A DNA stretch of 54,700 nt from Actinomycetales bacterium (GCA_018969585.1 JAGWYB010000006.1:1-54700); one strand, 5' to 3'; numbered from the stretch's first letter, positions 8,544-19,225 are shown. Notes: a model not told the origin generated them from the letters alone. Translations and numbers: made by a program.

Positions 8544-8984
8544 ATGAATTTTGATAATTCTATTTCAAAAGAGCTGCCTAGAAGATCTCTCCTTTGTGGA
8601 CTTGGGTTGATTGCTCTCGGGATGCTCCCGAGCGCCGCTATTGCATCAGGCAATGTTAAATTATTGAGTGATGGGAAAGTTGAAGTCTTGCTATCGAAAA
8701 ATACTGCTCTTAGAAAAGTTGGAGGGGTAATTCAATTCAATGATAAACAGGGTAAATCTATTGCTCTTATCCGCACAACTCAGTCGGCCACGGGTTTTCG
8801 AGCCATTAATCTAAGTTGCACTCATCAAGGTGTGACTGTTGAGCGAACTGATAATGGTTGGCTCTGTAAAGATGGGCATCAAGCGACATATGCAGCAGAC
8901 GGTAAGGTTTTATCTGGACCTGCCAAATTTGACCTTCGCTCGATACCGGTGAAAGCAAGTAAGTCAAAAGTCACTGTCGGTTAG
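8544..8984 (+). CDS. Tat-type exported Rieske-like [2Fe-2S] protein
   Basis: LPRRSLLCGLGLIALGM twin-arginine signal; CTH-x13-CKDGH; AADGKVLSGPA tail typical of Rieske domains. Confidence 0.7.
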   Translation: MNFDNSISKELPRRSLLCGLGLIALGMLPSAAIASGNVKLLSDGKVEVLLSKNTALRKVGGVIQFNDKQGKSIALIRTTQSATGFRAINLSCTHQGVTVERTDNGWLCKDGHQATYAADGKVLSGPAKFDLRSIPVKASKSKVTVG

Positions 8985-8993
8985 TTAGCATTG

Positions 8994-9067
8994 CGCGCCC
9001 GGCAGGAATCGAACCTGCGACAACCCGCTTAGAAGGCGGGTGCTCTATCCGACTGAGCTACGGGCGC
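8994..9067 (-). tRNA. tRNA-Arg (anticodon TCT)
   Basis: Minus strand GCGCCCGTAGCTCAGTCGGATAGAGCACCCGCCTTCTAAGCGGGTTGTCGCAGGTTCGATTCCTGCCGGGCGCG. Confidence 0.95.
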
Positions 9068-9114
9068 AATTACTTTAAGCGAATTCTACCGAGCAACCGA
9101 TAGGGTTTCGCCTC

Positions 9115-10782
9115 GTGGCAGAGTTCATTTACACGATGAAAAAAGTGCGCAAAGCGCATGGTGACAAAGTAATTCTTGATGATGTCACGCTTATGTTCCT
9201 TCCCGGAGCCAAAATTGGTGTTGTTGGTCCAAACGGAGCTGGAAAATCAACTGTTCTACAGATGATGGCTGGTTTGCAACAACCTTCGAATGGCGAGGCT
9301 TATTTAACTCCTGGATACACAGTTGGAATTTTGCTTCAAGAACCACCACTTAATGAATCGAAAAATGTTCTGGAAAATGTACAAGAAGGTGTTGCCGAAA
9401 CAATTGCACTTAAGGCGCGTTTCGATCAGATCTCCGAGGAAATGGCAAACCCCGATGCGGATTACGACAAACTTTTAGCAGAGATGGGCGAGTTACAAGA
9501 AAAACTAGATCACCTAAACGCATGGGATCTTGATTCACAGTTGGAACAAGCTATGGACGCACTTCGTTGTCCACCTCCAGATGCTGATGTAAAAGTTCTC
9601 TCAGGTGGCGAGAGACGTCGAGTCGCGCTTTGCAAACTTCTATTGCAAAAGCCTGATTTGTTGCTCCTTGATGAGCCAACGAACCATTTAGATGCCGAAT
9701 CAGTTTTATGGCTTGAGCAGTTCTTATCAAAGTATGAAGGAACTGTCGTAGCGATTACTCACGATCGTTATTTTCTAGACAACGTTGCTCAATGGATTTT
9801 GGAACTTGATCGAGGTCGCGCCTATCCGTATGAAGGAAACTACTCAACGTATCTGGAAACCAAGGCCTCGCGATTAAAAGTTGAAGGTCAGAAAGACGCC
9901 AAACGAGCTAAGCGCTTAGCTGAGGAATTAGATTGGGTAAGACAGAACGCAAAGGGTCGACAAGCAAAATCCAAAGCTCGTCTGGCTAGATACGAAGAGA
10001 TGGCAGCAGAAGCAGAGAAGGCCCGCAAACTTGAGTTTGAAGAGATTCAGATTCCGATGGGACCGCGTCTTGGAAATATTGTTGTGGAGGTAGATAAATT
10101 AAGTAAGGGATTTGGCGAGAGATTACTAATTGATGAACTTAGTTTCTCGTTGCCTAGAAATGGAATTGTTGGCGTTATCGGTCCTAACGGTGCTGGAAAA
10201 ACCACATTGTTTAAAATGATTTTAGGTCAGGAGCAACCGGATTCTGGCTCAATCAAAGTAGGCGAGACGGTGAAGATTTCTTACGTGGATCAATCTAGAT
10301 CTGGAATAGATCCAAAGAAGTCGCTTTGGGAAGTTGTTTCAGATGGCCTCGATTTCATCAAAGTTGGACAGGTTGAAATGCCAAGCCGAGCTTATGTATC
10401 CGCCTTTGGATTCAAAGGGCCAGATCAACAAAAACCTGCTGGCGTTCTCTCTGGTGGCGAACGAAATAGATTAAATCTTGCTCTCACCTTGAAAATGGGC
10501 GGAAATCTGCTCCTGCTTGATGAGCCAACAAACGATTTAGATGTTGAGACCCTTGGATCATTAGAAAATGCGTTACTGGATTTTCCTGGCTGCGCAGTCG
10601 TCATTTCTCACGATCGTTGGTTCCTCGATCGAGTAGCAACCCACATTTTGGCTTACGAAGGTGATTCTCAATGGTTCTGGTTTGAAGGTAACTTCGAGTC
10701 ATACGAGAAGAACAAAGTTGAGAGACTAGGACCTGAAGCAGCACGTCCACACCGCGTTACATATAGAAAGCTCACTCGATGA
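9115..10782 (+). CDS. ettA: ABC-F protein, energy-dependent translational throttle EttA
   Basis: Two ABC cassettes (GPNGAGKST, GPNGAGKTT; LSGGERRRVALCKLL, LSGGERNRLNLAL); MAEFIYTMKKVRKAHGDK N-terminus; GTG start. Confidence 0.93.
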   Translation: MAEFIYTMKKVRKAHGDKVILDDVTLMFLPGAKIGVVGPNGAGKSTVLQMMAGLQQPSNGEAYLTPGYTVGILLQEPPLNESKNVLENVQEGVAETIALKARFDQISEEMANPDADYDKLLAEMGELQEKLDHLNAWDLDSQLEQAMDALRCPPPDADVKVLSGGERRRVALCKLLLQKPDLLLLDEPTNHLDAESVLWLEQFLSKYEGTVVAITHDRYFLDNVAQWILELDRGRAYPYEGNYSTYLETKASRLKVEGQKDAKRAKRLAEELDWVRQNAKGRQAKSKARLARYEEMAAEAEKARKLEFEEIQIPMGPRLGNIVVEVDKLSKGFGERLLIDELSFSLPRNGIVGVIGPNGAGKTTLFKMILGQEQPDSGSIKVGETVKISYVDQSRSGIDPKKSLWEVVSDGLDFIKVGQVEMPSRAYVSAFGFKGPDQQKPAGVLSGGERNRLNLALTLKMGGNLLLLDEPTNDLDVETLGSLENALLDFPGCAVVISHDRWFLDRVATHILAYEGDSQWFWFEGNFESYEKNKVERLGPEAARPHRVTYRKLTR

Positions 10783-11189
10783 AGTACCAACATAAAGCAT
10801 TTGTCCGTTGGGATGATTTAGATGCGATGGGGCATGTCAACAATGCGAAATATCTAACGCTTGCGCAAGAGGCAAGATTTGAATGGTCTTTTATGCAACA
10901 CCACTCCAAAGGCGAGATTCCCGGATTAATGGAGATGGTCGTTGCAAAAGCCGAAGTGGATTTTTACAAGCCGATTAATCTGGGTGGCATATTTGTAGAT
11001 GTAGAACTATGGGTTGAGAAAATTGGCAACTCATCCTTTGTAATGGTCTATGAAATTAGAAATGGCGAAGAGCTTTGTGCCCGGCTAAAGACGGTTCAAG
11101 TCGGAGTTGATTCGGCCGCTTCCAAATCCAGGCCTTTAACAGATTCAGAGAGAAAGTTTCTTGAACAATATCTAATACCGGAGGCATAG
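10779..11189 (+). CDS. Acyl-CoA thioesterase (4HBT hotdog family)
   Basis: VRWDDLDAMGHVNNAKYLTLAQEAR motif. Confidence 0.85.
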   Translation: MKYQHKAFVRWDDLDAMGHVNNAKYLTLAQEARFEWSFMQHHSKGEIPGLMEMVVAKAEVDFYKPINLGGIFVDVELWVEKIGNSSFVMVYEIRNGEELCARLKTVQVGVDSAASKSRPLTDSERKFLEQYLIPEA

Positions 11190-12857
11190 TTGTCTTTTCC
11201 GCGTAGTTCAAGGTTATGGTGGCGTGACGCCGTCACATATCAGATTTACATCAGATCTTTCGCTGATGGCAATGGCGATGGGAAAGGCGATATCCAAGGA
11301 ATCAGATCTCGCCTTAAATATTTGAAGAATTTAGGTATTGATGCCATTTGGATAACTCCCTGGTATCCATCTCCACAAAAAGATCACGGTTATGACGTAG
11401 CGGATTATCTGGATATTGAACCTGACTACGGAACACTTTCCGAAGCTGAATTGATGATTAATGAAGCGCATCAATTAGGAATAAAAGTAATTATCGATAT
11501 TGTTCCAAACCACTCTTCCGATCAACATAAATGGTTTATACAAGCTGTTAATTCTGACCCGGGATCAAAAGCGCGCGATCGCTACATCTTTAGAGACGGA
11601 CGTGGGAACTATGGCGAAATACCTCCAAATAATTGGCACTCGGTCTTTGGTGGGAGCGCCTGGCAACGAATAATTGAGAAAGACGGTCGTCCAGGCCAGT
11701 GGTATCTACATCTTTTTGCAGTAGAACAACCTGACTTCAATTGGGATAACCAAGAAGTTCACGAGTATTTTGAAAAAGTTCTGAGATTTTGGCTTGATCG
11801 CGGGGTGGATGGATTCCGCATAGATGTAGCGCACGGAATGGTTAAGGCGCCAGGACTACCTGACATTGAGGAAAATTTATCTTCTGAAATGTTGGCGGCA
11901 CGGCGATTGCCATTCTGGGATCAAGATGGCGTTCACGAGATTTACCGAAATTGGCGCAGAATTTTGAACTCTTATCCCGGTGATCGAATGGCAGTTGCTG
12001 AAGCTTGGGTATCGCCAGCTTCTCGAATTGCTCTTTATTTGCGACCGGACGAGCTAGCAAACTCATTTAATTTCGATTTCCTAACTTCGATTTGGGACAT
12101 TCAAGATTTAAAGAGAAACATTGATTTATCTCTGCAAGCAATCCAAAGCGTTGGAGCTCCAGCATCTTGGGTGTTCAACAATCATGATGTCGTTCGTTCT
12201 GTTGACCGGTTCGCGCTAGGGCTGCGACCAGGCGTGGGAGAAACTACATTTGATCGACATGGAGATGTTTCTAAATTAAATCTTGAAATAGGTATCCGAC
12301 GTGCCCGCTCAGGAGCGCTACTGATGCTAGCCCTTCCAGGCGGTGCATATATTTATCAAGGTGAGGAATTGGCCCTACCTGAGGTTCGAGACATACCGGA
12401 AGATCGATTAGAAGATCCTCGTTGGTTTCTATCCGAAAAAACCGATAAAGGAAGAGATGGATGTCGAGTGCCATTACCTTGGAGTGCAAATGAAAGTGGC
12501 TCATTCGGATTTTCCATAAATGAAAAACTTGGAAAAGAGAATTCATGGTTGCCGCAACCTAATTGGTGGGGGAATTACTCAGCTGAAAATCAAGAGCATG
12601 ATCCAAATTCAACGCTAAACCTCTACCGAAAAGCGCTTGAAATTCGCAAAACTGAAATTGGCCTCGGGGATGGGGAATTAGAGTGGTTTAACATGAGTGA
12701 TCAGGTTCTTGCTTTTAAACGACCCGGAAACTTCGCTTGTATTGTAAATTTTGGTGAAGCTTTCAAGATACCTAATGGAGAAGTATTAATTGCCAGCACC
12801 TCAATCGAAGATGGGATTCTTCCCGAGGATGGCGCGCTCTGGATGAGGTTGGCATGA
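11190..12857 (+). CDS. GH13 family alpha-glucosidase-like glycosidase (TTG start)
   Basis: [58 protein letters not shown]. Confidence 0.9.
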   Translation: MSFPRSSRLWWRDAVTYQIYIRSFADGNGDGKGDIQGIRSRLKYLKNLGIDAIWITPWYPSPQKDHGYDVADYLDIEPDYGTLSEAELMINEAHQLGIKVIIDIVPNHSSDQHKWFIQAVNSDPGSKARDRYIFRDGRGNYGEIPPNNWHSVFGGSAWQRIIEKDGRPGQWYLHLFAVEQPDFNWDNQEVHEYFEKVLRFWLDRGVDGFRIDVAHGMVKAPGLPDIEENLSSEMLAARRLPFWDQDGVHEIYRNWRRILNSYPGDRMAVAEAWVSPASRIALYLRPDELANSFNFDFLTSIWDIQDLKRNIDLSLQAIQSVGAPASWVFNNHDVVRSVDRFALGLRPGVGETTFDRHGDVSKLNLEIGIRRARSGALLMLALPGGAYIYQGEELALPEVRDIPEDRLEDPRWFLSEKTDKGRDGCRVPLPWSANESGSFGFSINEKLGKENSWLPQPNWWGNYSAENQEHDPNSTLNLYRKALEIRKTEIGLGDGELEWFNMSDQVLAFKRPGNFACIVNFGEAFKIPNGEVLIASTSIEDGILPEDGALWMRLA

Positions 12858-13231
12858 GCAAATATCTAGAAATGGGAGGAAGGCCAACGTTTGAGAAATT
12901 GGTTTCCCATTTCTACGCACTGGTTAGCGTGGATCCTGTTCTACGCCCGATGTATCCAGATGATGATTTAAAAGGAGCAGCTGAAAGATTATTGATGTTC
13001 TTGGAACAGTATTGGGGAGGGCCAACTACTTATAGTGAGCAGAGAGGGCACCCTAGATTAAGAATGCGTCATGCCGAATTCAAAATAGGCGAATTAGAGC
13101 GAGACGCTTGGCTTCGAAATATGAAATCTGCGGTTGACGAAATCGAACTTGAATCTGATCTGAAAAAAGAACTCTGGGACTATCTGGTTATGGCTGCAAA
13201 TTCAATGATTAATCAGCCACGCCGTTTTTGA
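12854..13231 (+). CDS. glbO: Group II truncated hemoglobin
   Basis: [20 protein letters not shown]…[25 protein letters not shown]. Confidence 0.9.
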   Translation: MSKYLEMGGRPTFEKLVSHFYALVSVDPVLRPMYPDDDLKGAAERLLMFLEQYWGGPTTYSEQRGHPRLRMRHAEFKIGELERDAWLRNMKSAVDEIELESDLKKELWDYLVMAANSMINQPRRF

Positions 13232-13773
13232 GAGAGATTTCCAACTTTAAGAATTTCGCCATTTCTTAAGTACCAAAGCGTTCCAGCGCGATCTCTTACC
13301 GTAGTAATTCGTAATCCCACTGATTCAACGCGACCTTTAACTTCAAGCACATCAACGCGATCACCAACACCATATTGATCTTCAATCAACATAATGATTC
13401 CGGAAAATATATCTCTAACAATTGTTTGCGCACCAAGGCCAACTGCAAATCCAACAACGCCTGCAGATGCAACTAGAGGACCCAGGTCAACTCCTAGCTC
13501 GCCAAGAATCATCGCTCCCGCAATAAGGCCAATAAGTGCTTTAGAAGAACTCGATAAGACTGTTGCGGCAGTTCGTGCGCGCTCTCGTTGCCGGTTGCCT
13601 TGAGTTCGCTCACCAGGGATGAAATCGGCCTCAGCAATCTTCCCCAGCGTTCGGACAATGGCGCGAGACGCAATCCTTTGAACTATCAGGGCGATTACAA
13701 GTATTACAAGAATTCGTACGGGAGCGCCTAGGAACCAGTCCAAAAGTTCCTGCGTGCTCAAATCCAGCTCCAT
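13213..13773 (-). CDS. MscS-family mechanosensitive ion channel protein
   Basis: [36 protein letters not shown]. Confidence 0.9.
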   Translation of the reverse strand: MELDLSTQELLDWFLGAPVRILVILVIALIVQRIASRAIVRTLGKIAEADFIPGERTQGNRQRERARTAATVLSSSSKALIGLIAGAMILGELGVDLGPLVASAGVVGFAVGLGAQTIVRDIFSGIIMLIEDQYGVGDRVDVLEVKGRVESVGLRITTVRDRAGTLWYLRNGEILKVGNLSQKRRG

Positions 13774-13885
13774 TTGAGACGGACTTTATAAGAAATTGAC
13801 CTTAATTCCCCACAATTCCGAGGAAGTTCGGGCAGGATTTCCTCCACGGCGCGAGCCACGCGTTGGATAAAGGGGTTTAGACAAA

Positions 13886-14413
13886 GTGTCGGTAACGACC
13901 AGAAGGACTTTAGTTCTGAACGCCACCTACGAGCCACTAGGTGTCGTTTCTGATAGACGCGCGCTCATTTTAGTTTTGAACAATCGTGCAACCATGGTTG
14001 AAGATTCCGGAATTGAACTCAGATATGCGACAGGCTCTCTAACGCTTCCAGCAGTAATTCGTCTTCATAAGTTTGTAAAAATTCCGTACAGACATACTGT
14101 CCCGCTATCTCGCCGAGCTATTTTTGCTCGCGATGGCGGTCGATGTGTTTATTGCGCAGCCACGGCAACGTCAATTGATCATGTTGTTCCAAAAAGTCGT
14201 GGTGGCGATCACACGTGGGATAACGTTGTTAGCGCTTGTCACAAATGTAATCATTTAAAAGCTGATAAGACGCTAAAAGAATTAGGTTGGAGATTGCGAT
14301 CAATTCCTCGTGAGCCCGTTGGTGCTGCTTGGAGAATTCTCGGAACTGGCAGAGCAGATTCACGTTGGGTTCCATACCTTGAACCATTTGGCGTAGCCGC
14401 TGCTACTGCATAG
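13886..14413 (+). CDS. HNH endonuclease (GTG start)
   Basis: LVLNATYEPLGV…FARDGGRCVYCAATATSIDHVVPKSRGGDHTWDNVVSACHKCNHLKADK. Confidence 0.9.
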   Translation: MSVTTRRTLVLNATYEPLGVVSDRRALILVLNNRATMVEDSGIELRYATGSLTLPAVIRLHKFVKIPYRHTVPLSRRAIFARDGGRCVYCAATATSIDHVVPKSRGGDHTWDNVVSACHKCNHLKADKTLKELGWRLRSIPREPVGAAWRILGTGRADSRWVPYLEPFGVAAATA

Positions 14414-14423
14414 ACTTTTATCC

Positions 14424-14618
14424 ATGAATCTTGCGCTTAGTGAAGATGGTTCGCTGCCCGGAGATCCACTACCGTTTTTAGATGCCGTAATTTGGTTCTT
14501 TGTAGCACCAGTTTCAATTTTCTTAGTGGTATGGCTTTTGGTTATAGCGGGCGAGAATTTAACTAAGGCAAAGAAACGAAAATCAAAACCCGAATTATTA
14601 ACTCAAATTCCTGAATAA
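14424..14618 (+). CDS. Small membrane protein, unknown
   Basis: 64 aa with one strong TM segment; fits between flanking genes. Confidence 0.55.
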   Translation: MNLALSEDGSLPGDPLPFLDAVIWFFVAPVSIFLVVWLLVIAGENLTKAKKRKSKPELLTQIPE

Positions 14619-14619
14619 A

Positions 14620-17172
14620 TTAGCGGTCTATCGCCTGAACCCTTAAGGCTCGCTCCAGGGCATCTTTAGATTCAATCAAATGTCGACGCAGCGTGGGATG
14701 AGCGTCCTTGCCTGGGCCATCTAGCCAATTAACTGTTTTAGCCAAGGTTTCTTTGGTTACTACGTAACTTGGAAACAAGATATCAATAATGCTCGAGGAT
14801 TCTTCATAAGATTTAGTGTTGTAAATATTTAGAATCAAGGCAAAGTAACGATCAATAAACTTTTCATGTAATTCTCGATGCAGGGGCCGCGCAAATCCTT
14901 GAAGAGCAGAGAGCCTCATCCAATTGGTTATCTCGAAATTTTCGGTAGCTTTTGTAAATGCTGCCTCTTTTGCCTGTAAATCTGGAAAAGCTGCAAGACA
15001 ACGTTCGTGGGCAAGTTGTCCCGTCAACGTATTGTCTCTCTTCAACTCATCATCAACTTCAAATTTAGAGGCGATCCCTCTCTCAACAAGTGATAAGAGA
15101 AGATGCCACCGCAGATCTGCATCGATAACTAATCCAGGAAGTTTTCCATCCAACAACTCCCTAACTCTCAAACTTTGTTCTTTTGTATGAGCGAGAGAGG
15201 CAAAAATCCTTGCGTATTGTAGTTGCAGATCGCTTCCGGCTTTTGAACTGGTTAGTAACTTCTCAATTTCAGCAGCAACTTTCTCGCGTAACGCATCTCG
15301 ATTCTTTGGTGCCGCATAAAACTCAATTGTTGAATGAAGTTGGCTACCTACAGCTGAAATGGTGGTCACATCATCTTCGCCGGGAAGTCCTGCAATAGCA
15401 ATATCAACGTAATCAGACGGGGCTAGTTCAGCATCGCGAAGCATGTCCCAAGATGCAGACCAACAAAGTGCTCGAGTGAGTCCGTCAGTCAACTTTCCTA
15501 AATTTTGTTTTAGAGATTCCACGGATTTCTCATCGAAGCGAATTTTTGCGAAAGTTAAATCTCGATCGTTAATCAACAATAAGTCAGCCAAAGGTTCGCC
15601 GGAAAAAGCAGGCACCTCAGTTATCTCACCTTGAACATCTAACTCAATCGATTTGCGCAGAGGAAATTTAGAGTCATTCAAGTCATAAAGCGCGATTGCC
15701 ATACGGTGCGGACGAAGGTCGCTCGAGCCAACCGGAATAGTTGGTGGCTCTTGTTTAATTGAGACCGATTCATATTTATTTCCCGTTAGTTTCACTATTG
15801 GGCGCAAAGTGTTTACTCCGGAAGTCTGTAACCAAGTTGCTACCCATGGATCAAGTCGACGACCGCTCGTCTTTTCTAATTCACTCAATAAATCTTTCAG
15901 CATCGTATTTTTATAGGCATGTTTTGCGAAGTAAGTCTGCAGACCAGAGATGAAATTCTCTCGACCGACATGTGCGACTAACTGCTGCAAAACCGATGCG
16001 CCTTTTGCATAGGTGATGCCGTCGAAATTTGCCTTTACTGTCTCAATATCAACCATGTCGGTAGCTATTGGGTGAGTAGAAGTTAATTGGTCTTGCCGGT
16101 AAGCCCAGTTCTTTCTCTCAGCATTAAATCCAGCCCACGAATTTGTGAATTTAGTGGCTTCAACCAAGGCCAGATATGAAGACCATTCTGCGAAAGACTC
16201 ATTGAGCCAGAGGTCGTCCCACCATTTCATCGTAACTAGATTTCCAAACCACATATGAGCCATCTCATGCAGTATCGTGTTTGCTCGAGCGTTATACATT
16301 CGCTCTGTCACTTTAGAGCGGAAAACCAGTAATTCTTCTCGGAAAGTTACACAACCAGCATTCTCCATCGCTCCCCAATTGAAATCTACGACAGCAATCT
16401 GATCGTATTTATCGAAGGCATATGCGAGGCCAAAAACCTTTTCGAAATATTCAAAACCCTGTTTGGTAATCAAGAAAATTTCATCAGCATCCAAGTGCTG
16501 GAATAATGATTTTCTGCAGTAAATGCCTAACGGAATAGTTTTAGCGCCCTTGTACTCGTCTTGAACATATGCGTAAGGTCCAGCAACTACGGCAGTAATG
16601 TAGGTAGACATAACCGGTGTCGTTGTGAACTCCCAAGTTTTTGTATCTCCCGCTTTAATGGAATTCTTGACTGGATTATTTGATATTACTTCCCAATGGG
16701 CAGGCGCGATTACTTTGAAGTCGAAAGTCGCCTTTAGATCTGGTTGGTCGAAGCAGGGATACATGTTTCTGATGAAGGCTGTTTCACCTTGAGAGTAGAG
16801 ATAGACCTCGTTATCAACTGGATCGACTGAGCGCTGCAGACCTTCACCCGTTTTTGAGTAAATAGCCTCAATTTCGACTATGAGTTCATTTTCACTCTGT
16901 AGTTCATCTAGAAATAAAGTTTGGCCCGTAAATTTTGAATCTGGGATTGAGACTCCATTTAACGTGGCAGAAATAATTTTTTTCCCAACGGCATCTATAA
17001 ATGTGGAAGCTCCTGGTCGGTTGCATTTGAACTTAACAACAGATTTTGCGTAGAAAGTCTCAGCGCCTTTTGTGACATCAATAGTCACTTCGTAGTTCTC
17101 TACACGAAGAAGGCTCGAGCGCTCAAAGGCTTCAGCTCGAGAGAGATTGTTACCTGGCATGCGCTCATCCAA
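14620..17172 (-). CDS. pepN: Aminopeptidase N (M1 metallopeptidase)
   Basis: GAMEN motif and HEMAHMW zinc motif. Confidence 0.95.
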   Translation of the reverse strand: MDERMPGNNLSRAEAFERSSLLRVENYEVTIDVTKGAETFYAKSVVKFKCNRPGASTFIDAVGKKIISATLNGVSIPDSKFTGQTLFLDELQSENELIVEIEAIYSKTGEGLQRSVDPVDNEVYLYSQGETAFIRNMYPCFDQPDLKATFDFKVIAPAHWEVISNNPVKNSIKAGDTKTWEFTTTPVMSTYITAVVAGPYAYVQDEYKGAKTIPLGIYCRKSLFQHLDADEIFLITKQGFEYFEKVFGLAYAFDKYDQIAVVDFNWGAMENAGCVTFREELLVFRSKVTERMYNARANTILHEMAHMWFGNLVTMKWWDDLWLNESFAEWSSYLALVEATKFTNSWAGFNAERKNWAYRQDQLTSTHPIATDMVDIETVKANFDGITYAKGASVLQQLVAHVGRENFISGLQTYFAKHAYKNTMLKDLLSELEKTSGRRLDPWVATWLQTSGVNTLRPIVKLTGNKYESVSIKQEPPTIPVGSSDLRPHRMAIALYDLNDSKFPLRKSIELDVQGEITEVPAFSGEPLADLLLINDRDLTFAKIRFDEKSVESLKQNLGKLTDGLTRALCWSASWDMLRDAELAPSDYVDIAIAGLPGEDDVTTISAVGSQLHSTIEFYAAPKNRDALREKVAAEIEKLLTSSKAGSDLQLQYARIFASLAHTKEQSLRVRELLDGKLPGLVIDADLRWHLLLSLVERGIASKFEVDDELKRDNTLTGQLAHERCLAAFPDLQAKEAAFTKATENFEITNWMRLSALQGFARPLHRELHEKFIDRYFALILNIYNTKSYEESSSIIDILFPSYVVTKETLAKTVNWLDGPGKDAHPTLRRHLIESKDALERALRVQAIDR

Positions 17173-17195
17173 CCATAATGAGAATATTTGCCACT

Positions 17196-17867
17196 ATGGA
17201 AAACCGATCTGCTTTTCGTTTGAGGAGCTTTCGGCTTCGCGGGGACAGGATGACTAAAGCGCAGGCTGAGGCGTTGGTGAATCATTGGAATAGATATGAG
17301 ATACCGCTACAAGGCAAAATTGATCCAAAAAATATTTTTTACTCATTCACACCGAAGAAGGTTATCTTCGAAATCGGAAGCGGCATGGGTGAAGCAACTG
17401 CAAAAATCGCCGCCGCAAATCCGGATATTGGATACGTTGCTATTGAAGTGCACCGCCCCGGAATCGGAGCTTTAATCATTCGCGCCGAGGAATTGTCGAT
17501 AAGAAATTTGAGAATTATTAACGCTGATATTTTGGACGTACTAACAGATCACGTTGATGACACCTCAATTGATGGATTCCATATCTTTTTTCCGGATCCA
17601 TGGCATAAAAGAAAGCAAAATAAGCGGCGGTTACTACAACCCGATTTCATAGCTTTGATGAGTAAGAAACTTAAGCCTGGAGGGGAGATATCTATTGCTA
17701 CAGATTGGCTTCCGTATGCTCAAGAGATTGAACGAAATTTTGCGGCTAACCCAGATTTCGCAGGTGGAGTTATAAATAGACCGGATTGGCGTCCAATAAC
17801 TAAATTTGAAGGAAAAGGAATTTCAAAAGAACACGTTGTTACAGATTTTCGTTATAGAAAACTTTAG
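17196..17867 (+). CDS. trmB: tRNA (guanine-N7-)-methyltransferase; ORF opens at 17178, start at 17196 likely
   Basis: RSFRLRGDRMTKAQ, FEIGSGMGEAT, FFPDPWHKRKQNKRR. Confidence 0.92.
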   Translation: MENRSAFRLRSFRLRGDRMTKAQAEALVNHWNRYEIPLQGKIDPKNIFYSFTPKKVIFEIGSGMGEATAKIAAANPDIGYVAIEVHRPGIGALIIRAEELSIRNLRIINADILDVLTDHVDDTSIDGFHIFFPDPWHKRKQNKRRLLQPDFIALMSKKLKPGGEISIATDWLPYAQEIERNFAANPDFAGGVINRPDWRPITKFEGKGISKEHVVTDFRYRKL

Positions 17868-18325
17868 ATTGACCCATCTTTTTCATACTTTGAAATCATC
17901 CCGATTCGACGAGCATGTCGTTCATCATTGCTAAACGGAGTCGCTAGAAATACATCAACCATTTCGAGGCACAAGGCCTCGTCATGCATGCGACCACCTA
18001 AAGAGATTACATTCGCATCGTTATGAGTTCTCGCTAATTTGGCAATCTCGATACTCCACACCAAAGCGGCCCTAACGCCTTTAACTTTGTTGGCGACCAT
18101 CTGTTCACCATTTCCAGAGCCTCCTAATACAACTCCGAATGAACCTGGCTCGCTTCCAACAGCCTCCGCAGCAGGGAAACAGAAAACGGGATAGTCATCA
18201 AGTGGATCGAATTTATGTGGTCCGTGATCAACCACTTCATGGCCTTTGGCTTTTAAATGGGCAACTATTTTGTTCTTGAATTCAAGTCCGGCGTGATCGC
18301 TTCCTACATGGACTTTCATAGGCAA
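17864..18325 (-). CDS. rpiB: Ribose-5-phosphate isomerase B
   Basis: VHVGSDHAGLEFKN…GSGNGEQMVANKVKGVRAAL. Confidence 0.9.
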   Translation of the reverse strand: MPMKVHVGSDHAGLEFKNKIVAHLKAKGHEVVDHGPHKFDPLDDYPVFCFPAAEAVGSEPGSFGVVLGGSGNGEQMVANKVKGVRAALVWSIEIAKLARTHNDANVISLGGRMHDEALCLEMVDVFLATPFSNDERHARRIGMISKYEKDGSI

Positions 18326-18353
18326 ACTCTCTCAAAACTTCAGCGAAAAACAG

Positions 18354-18385
18354 AAGAACCACCAGTGTTTCTACTGGTGGTTCTT
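18354..18385 (-). terminator. Intrinsic terminator for the 18428-18982 gene
   Basis: 13-bp stem AAGAACCACCAGT/ACTGGTGGTTCTT, 6-nt loop; followed on the minus strand by TCTGTTTTT. Confidence 0.8.
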
Positions 18386-18427
18386 TTCTATGAGGAGGTA
18401 GTGCCTAACTTTTGGGAATGTGAGTTA

Positions 18428-18982
18428 TTACGGACGAGGACCTTTCCCGTGGCCTCTTCCGCCCATGAATTCCAACCCTTTCATTTTTCCTAGGCCTTTG
18501 GCGCGATTTACCTCAGCGGTAATTCGATCCTGCAGGTTGGCTTTCAATTTGGTTGCTTGTTCAGCGGTGATTCGGCCCGCAGCTAACGCCTCATCAACAT
18601 TCTTCGAATGGAATGCGACGATTGCGCTTACCAGAGCATCCTTCTTTGCTCCGGCAATAGCCGCAAGACTTTCACCAGCCTTAATTCTTGAAAGCAGATC
18701 CGATTCACTGATTCCCAAAGTGTCGGTTATAACCTTCAAGTAAGCATCCTTCATTACTTTTACTTCTGATTTCATGGACGACATCGAATCCTTGAGCGCT
18801 TTTTGGATCGCATCAACCTGTGTTGTGGTTAAAGTTCCCTTAGCGACAAGTCCGTTCAAGACGTTACCCAAAATCGCGTCTCTTCCCATTTTCTTGTCAT
18901 CTGCGGAGGCCAGGGAAACATTTCCCAGCGATAGCGCTACGGCAGCTGCAACTGATGCCGCAACTATTTTTGTTCTTTTCAA
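18428..18982 (-). CDS. Secreted alpha-helical protein, unknown function
   Basis: Signal peptide MKRTKIVAASVAAAVALSLGNVSLASA; ITAEQATKLKANLQDRITAEVN helical motifs. Confidence 0.7.
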   Translation of the reverse strand: MKRTKIVAASVAAAVALSLGNVSLASADDKKMGRDAILGNVLNGLVAKGTLTTTQVDAIQKALKDSMSSMKSEVKVMKDAYLKVITDTLGISESDLLSRIKAGESLAAIAGAKKDALVSAIVAFHSKNVDEALAAGRITAEQATKLKANLQDRITAEVNRAKGLGKMKGLEFMGGRGHGKGPRP

Positions 18983-19208
18983 TTGATACTCCTTCTTCTA
19001 TCCATCGAACACTCTTGTATTCGATGCATTTATGGAACACCCAGGTTCTGAGAAAAGTTACCTTGAAAGGTGAGAACTAGGTGTGAGTCTTCTAGTCAGC
19101 GGAGGTTATACGCCTGAATCCTCAGAATTCCTATAGGCGAATTGGACTGTAGATAACTCATCAAACGGCCCAATATGAAACCTCCCCATCCCGAACCCCG
19201 GGAGTCCA

Positions 19209-19225
19209 GCCCCAAGAGGAGGGGC
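19209..19225 (+). promoter_or_regulatory. Hairpin overlapping the Shine-Dalgarno of the collagen-like gene
   Basis: GCCCC-AAGAGGA-GGGGC directly before ATG 19228. Confidence 0.4.
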
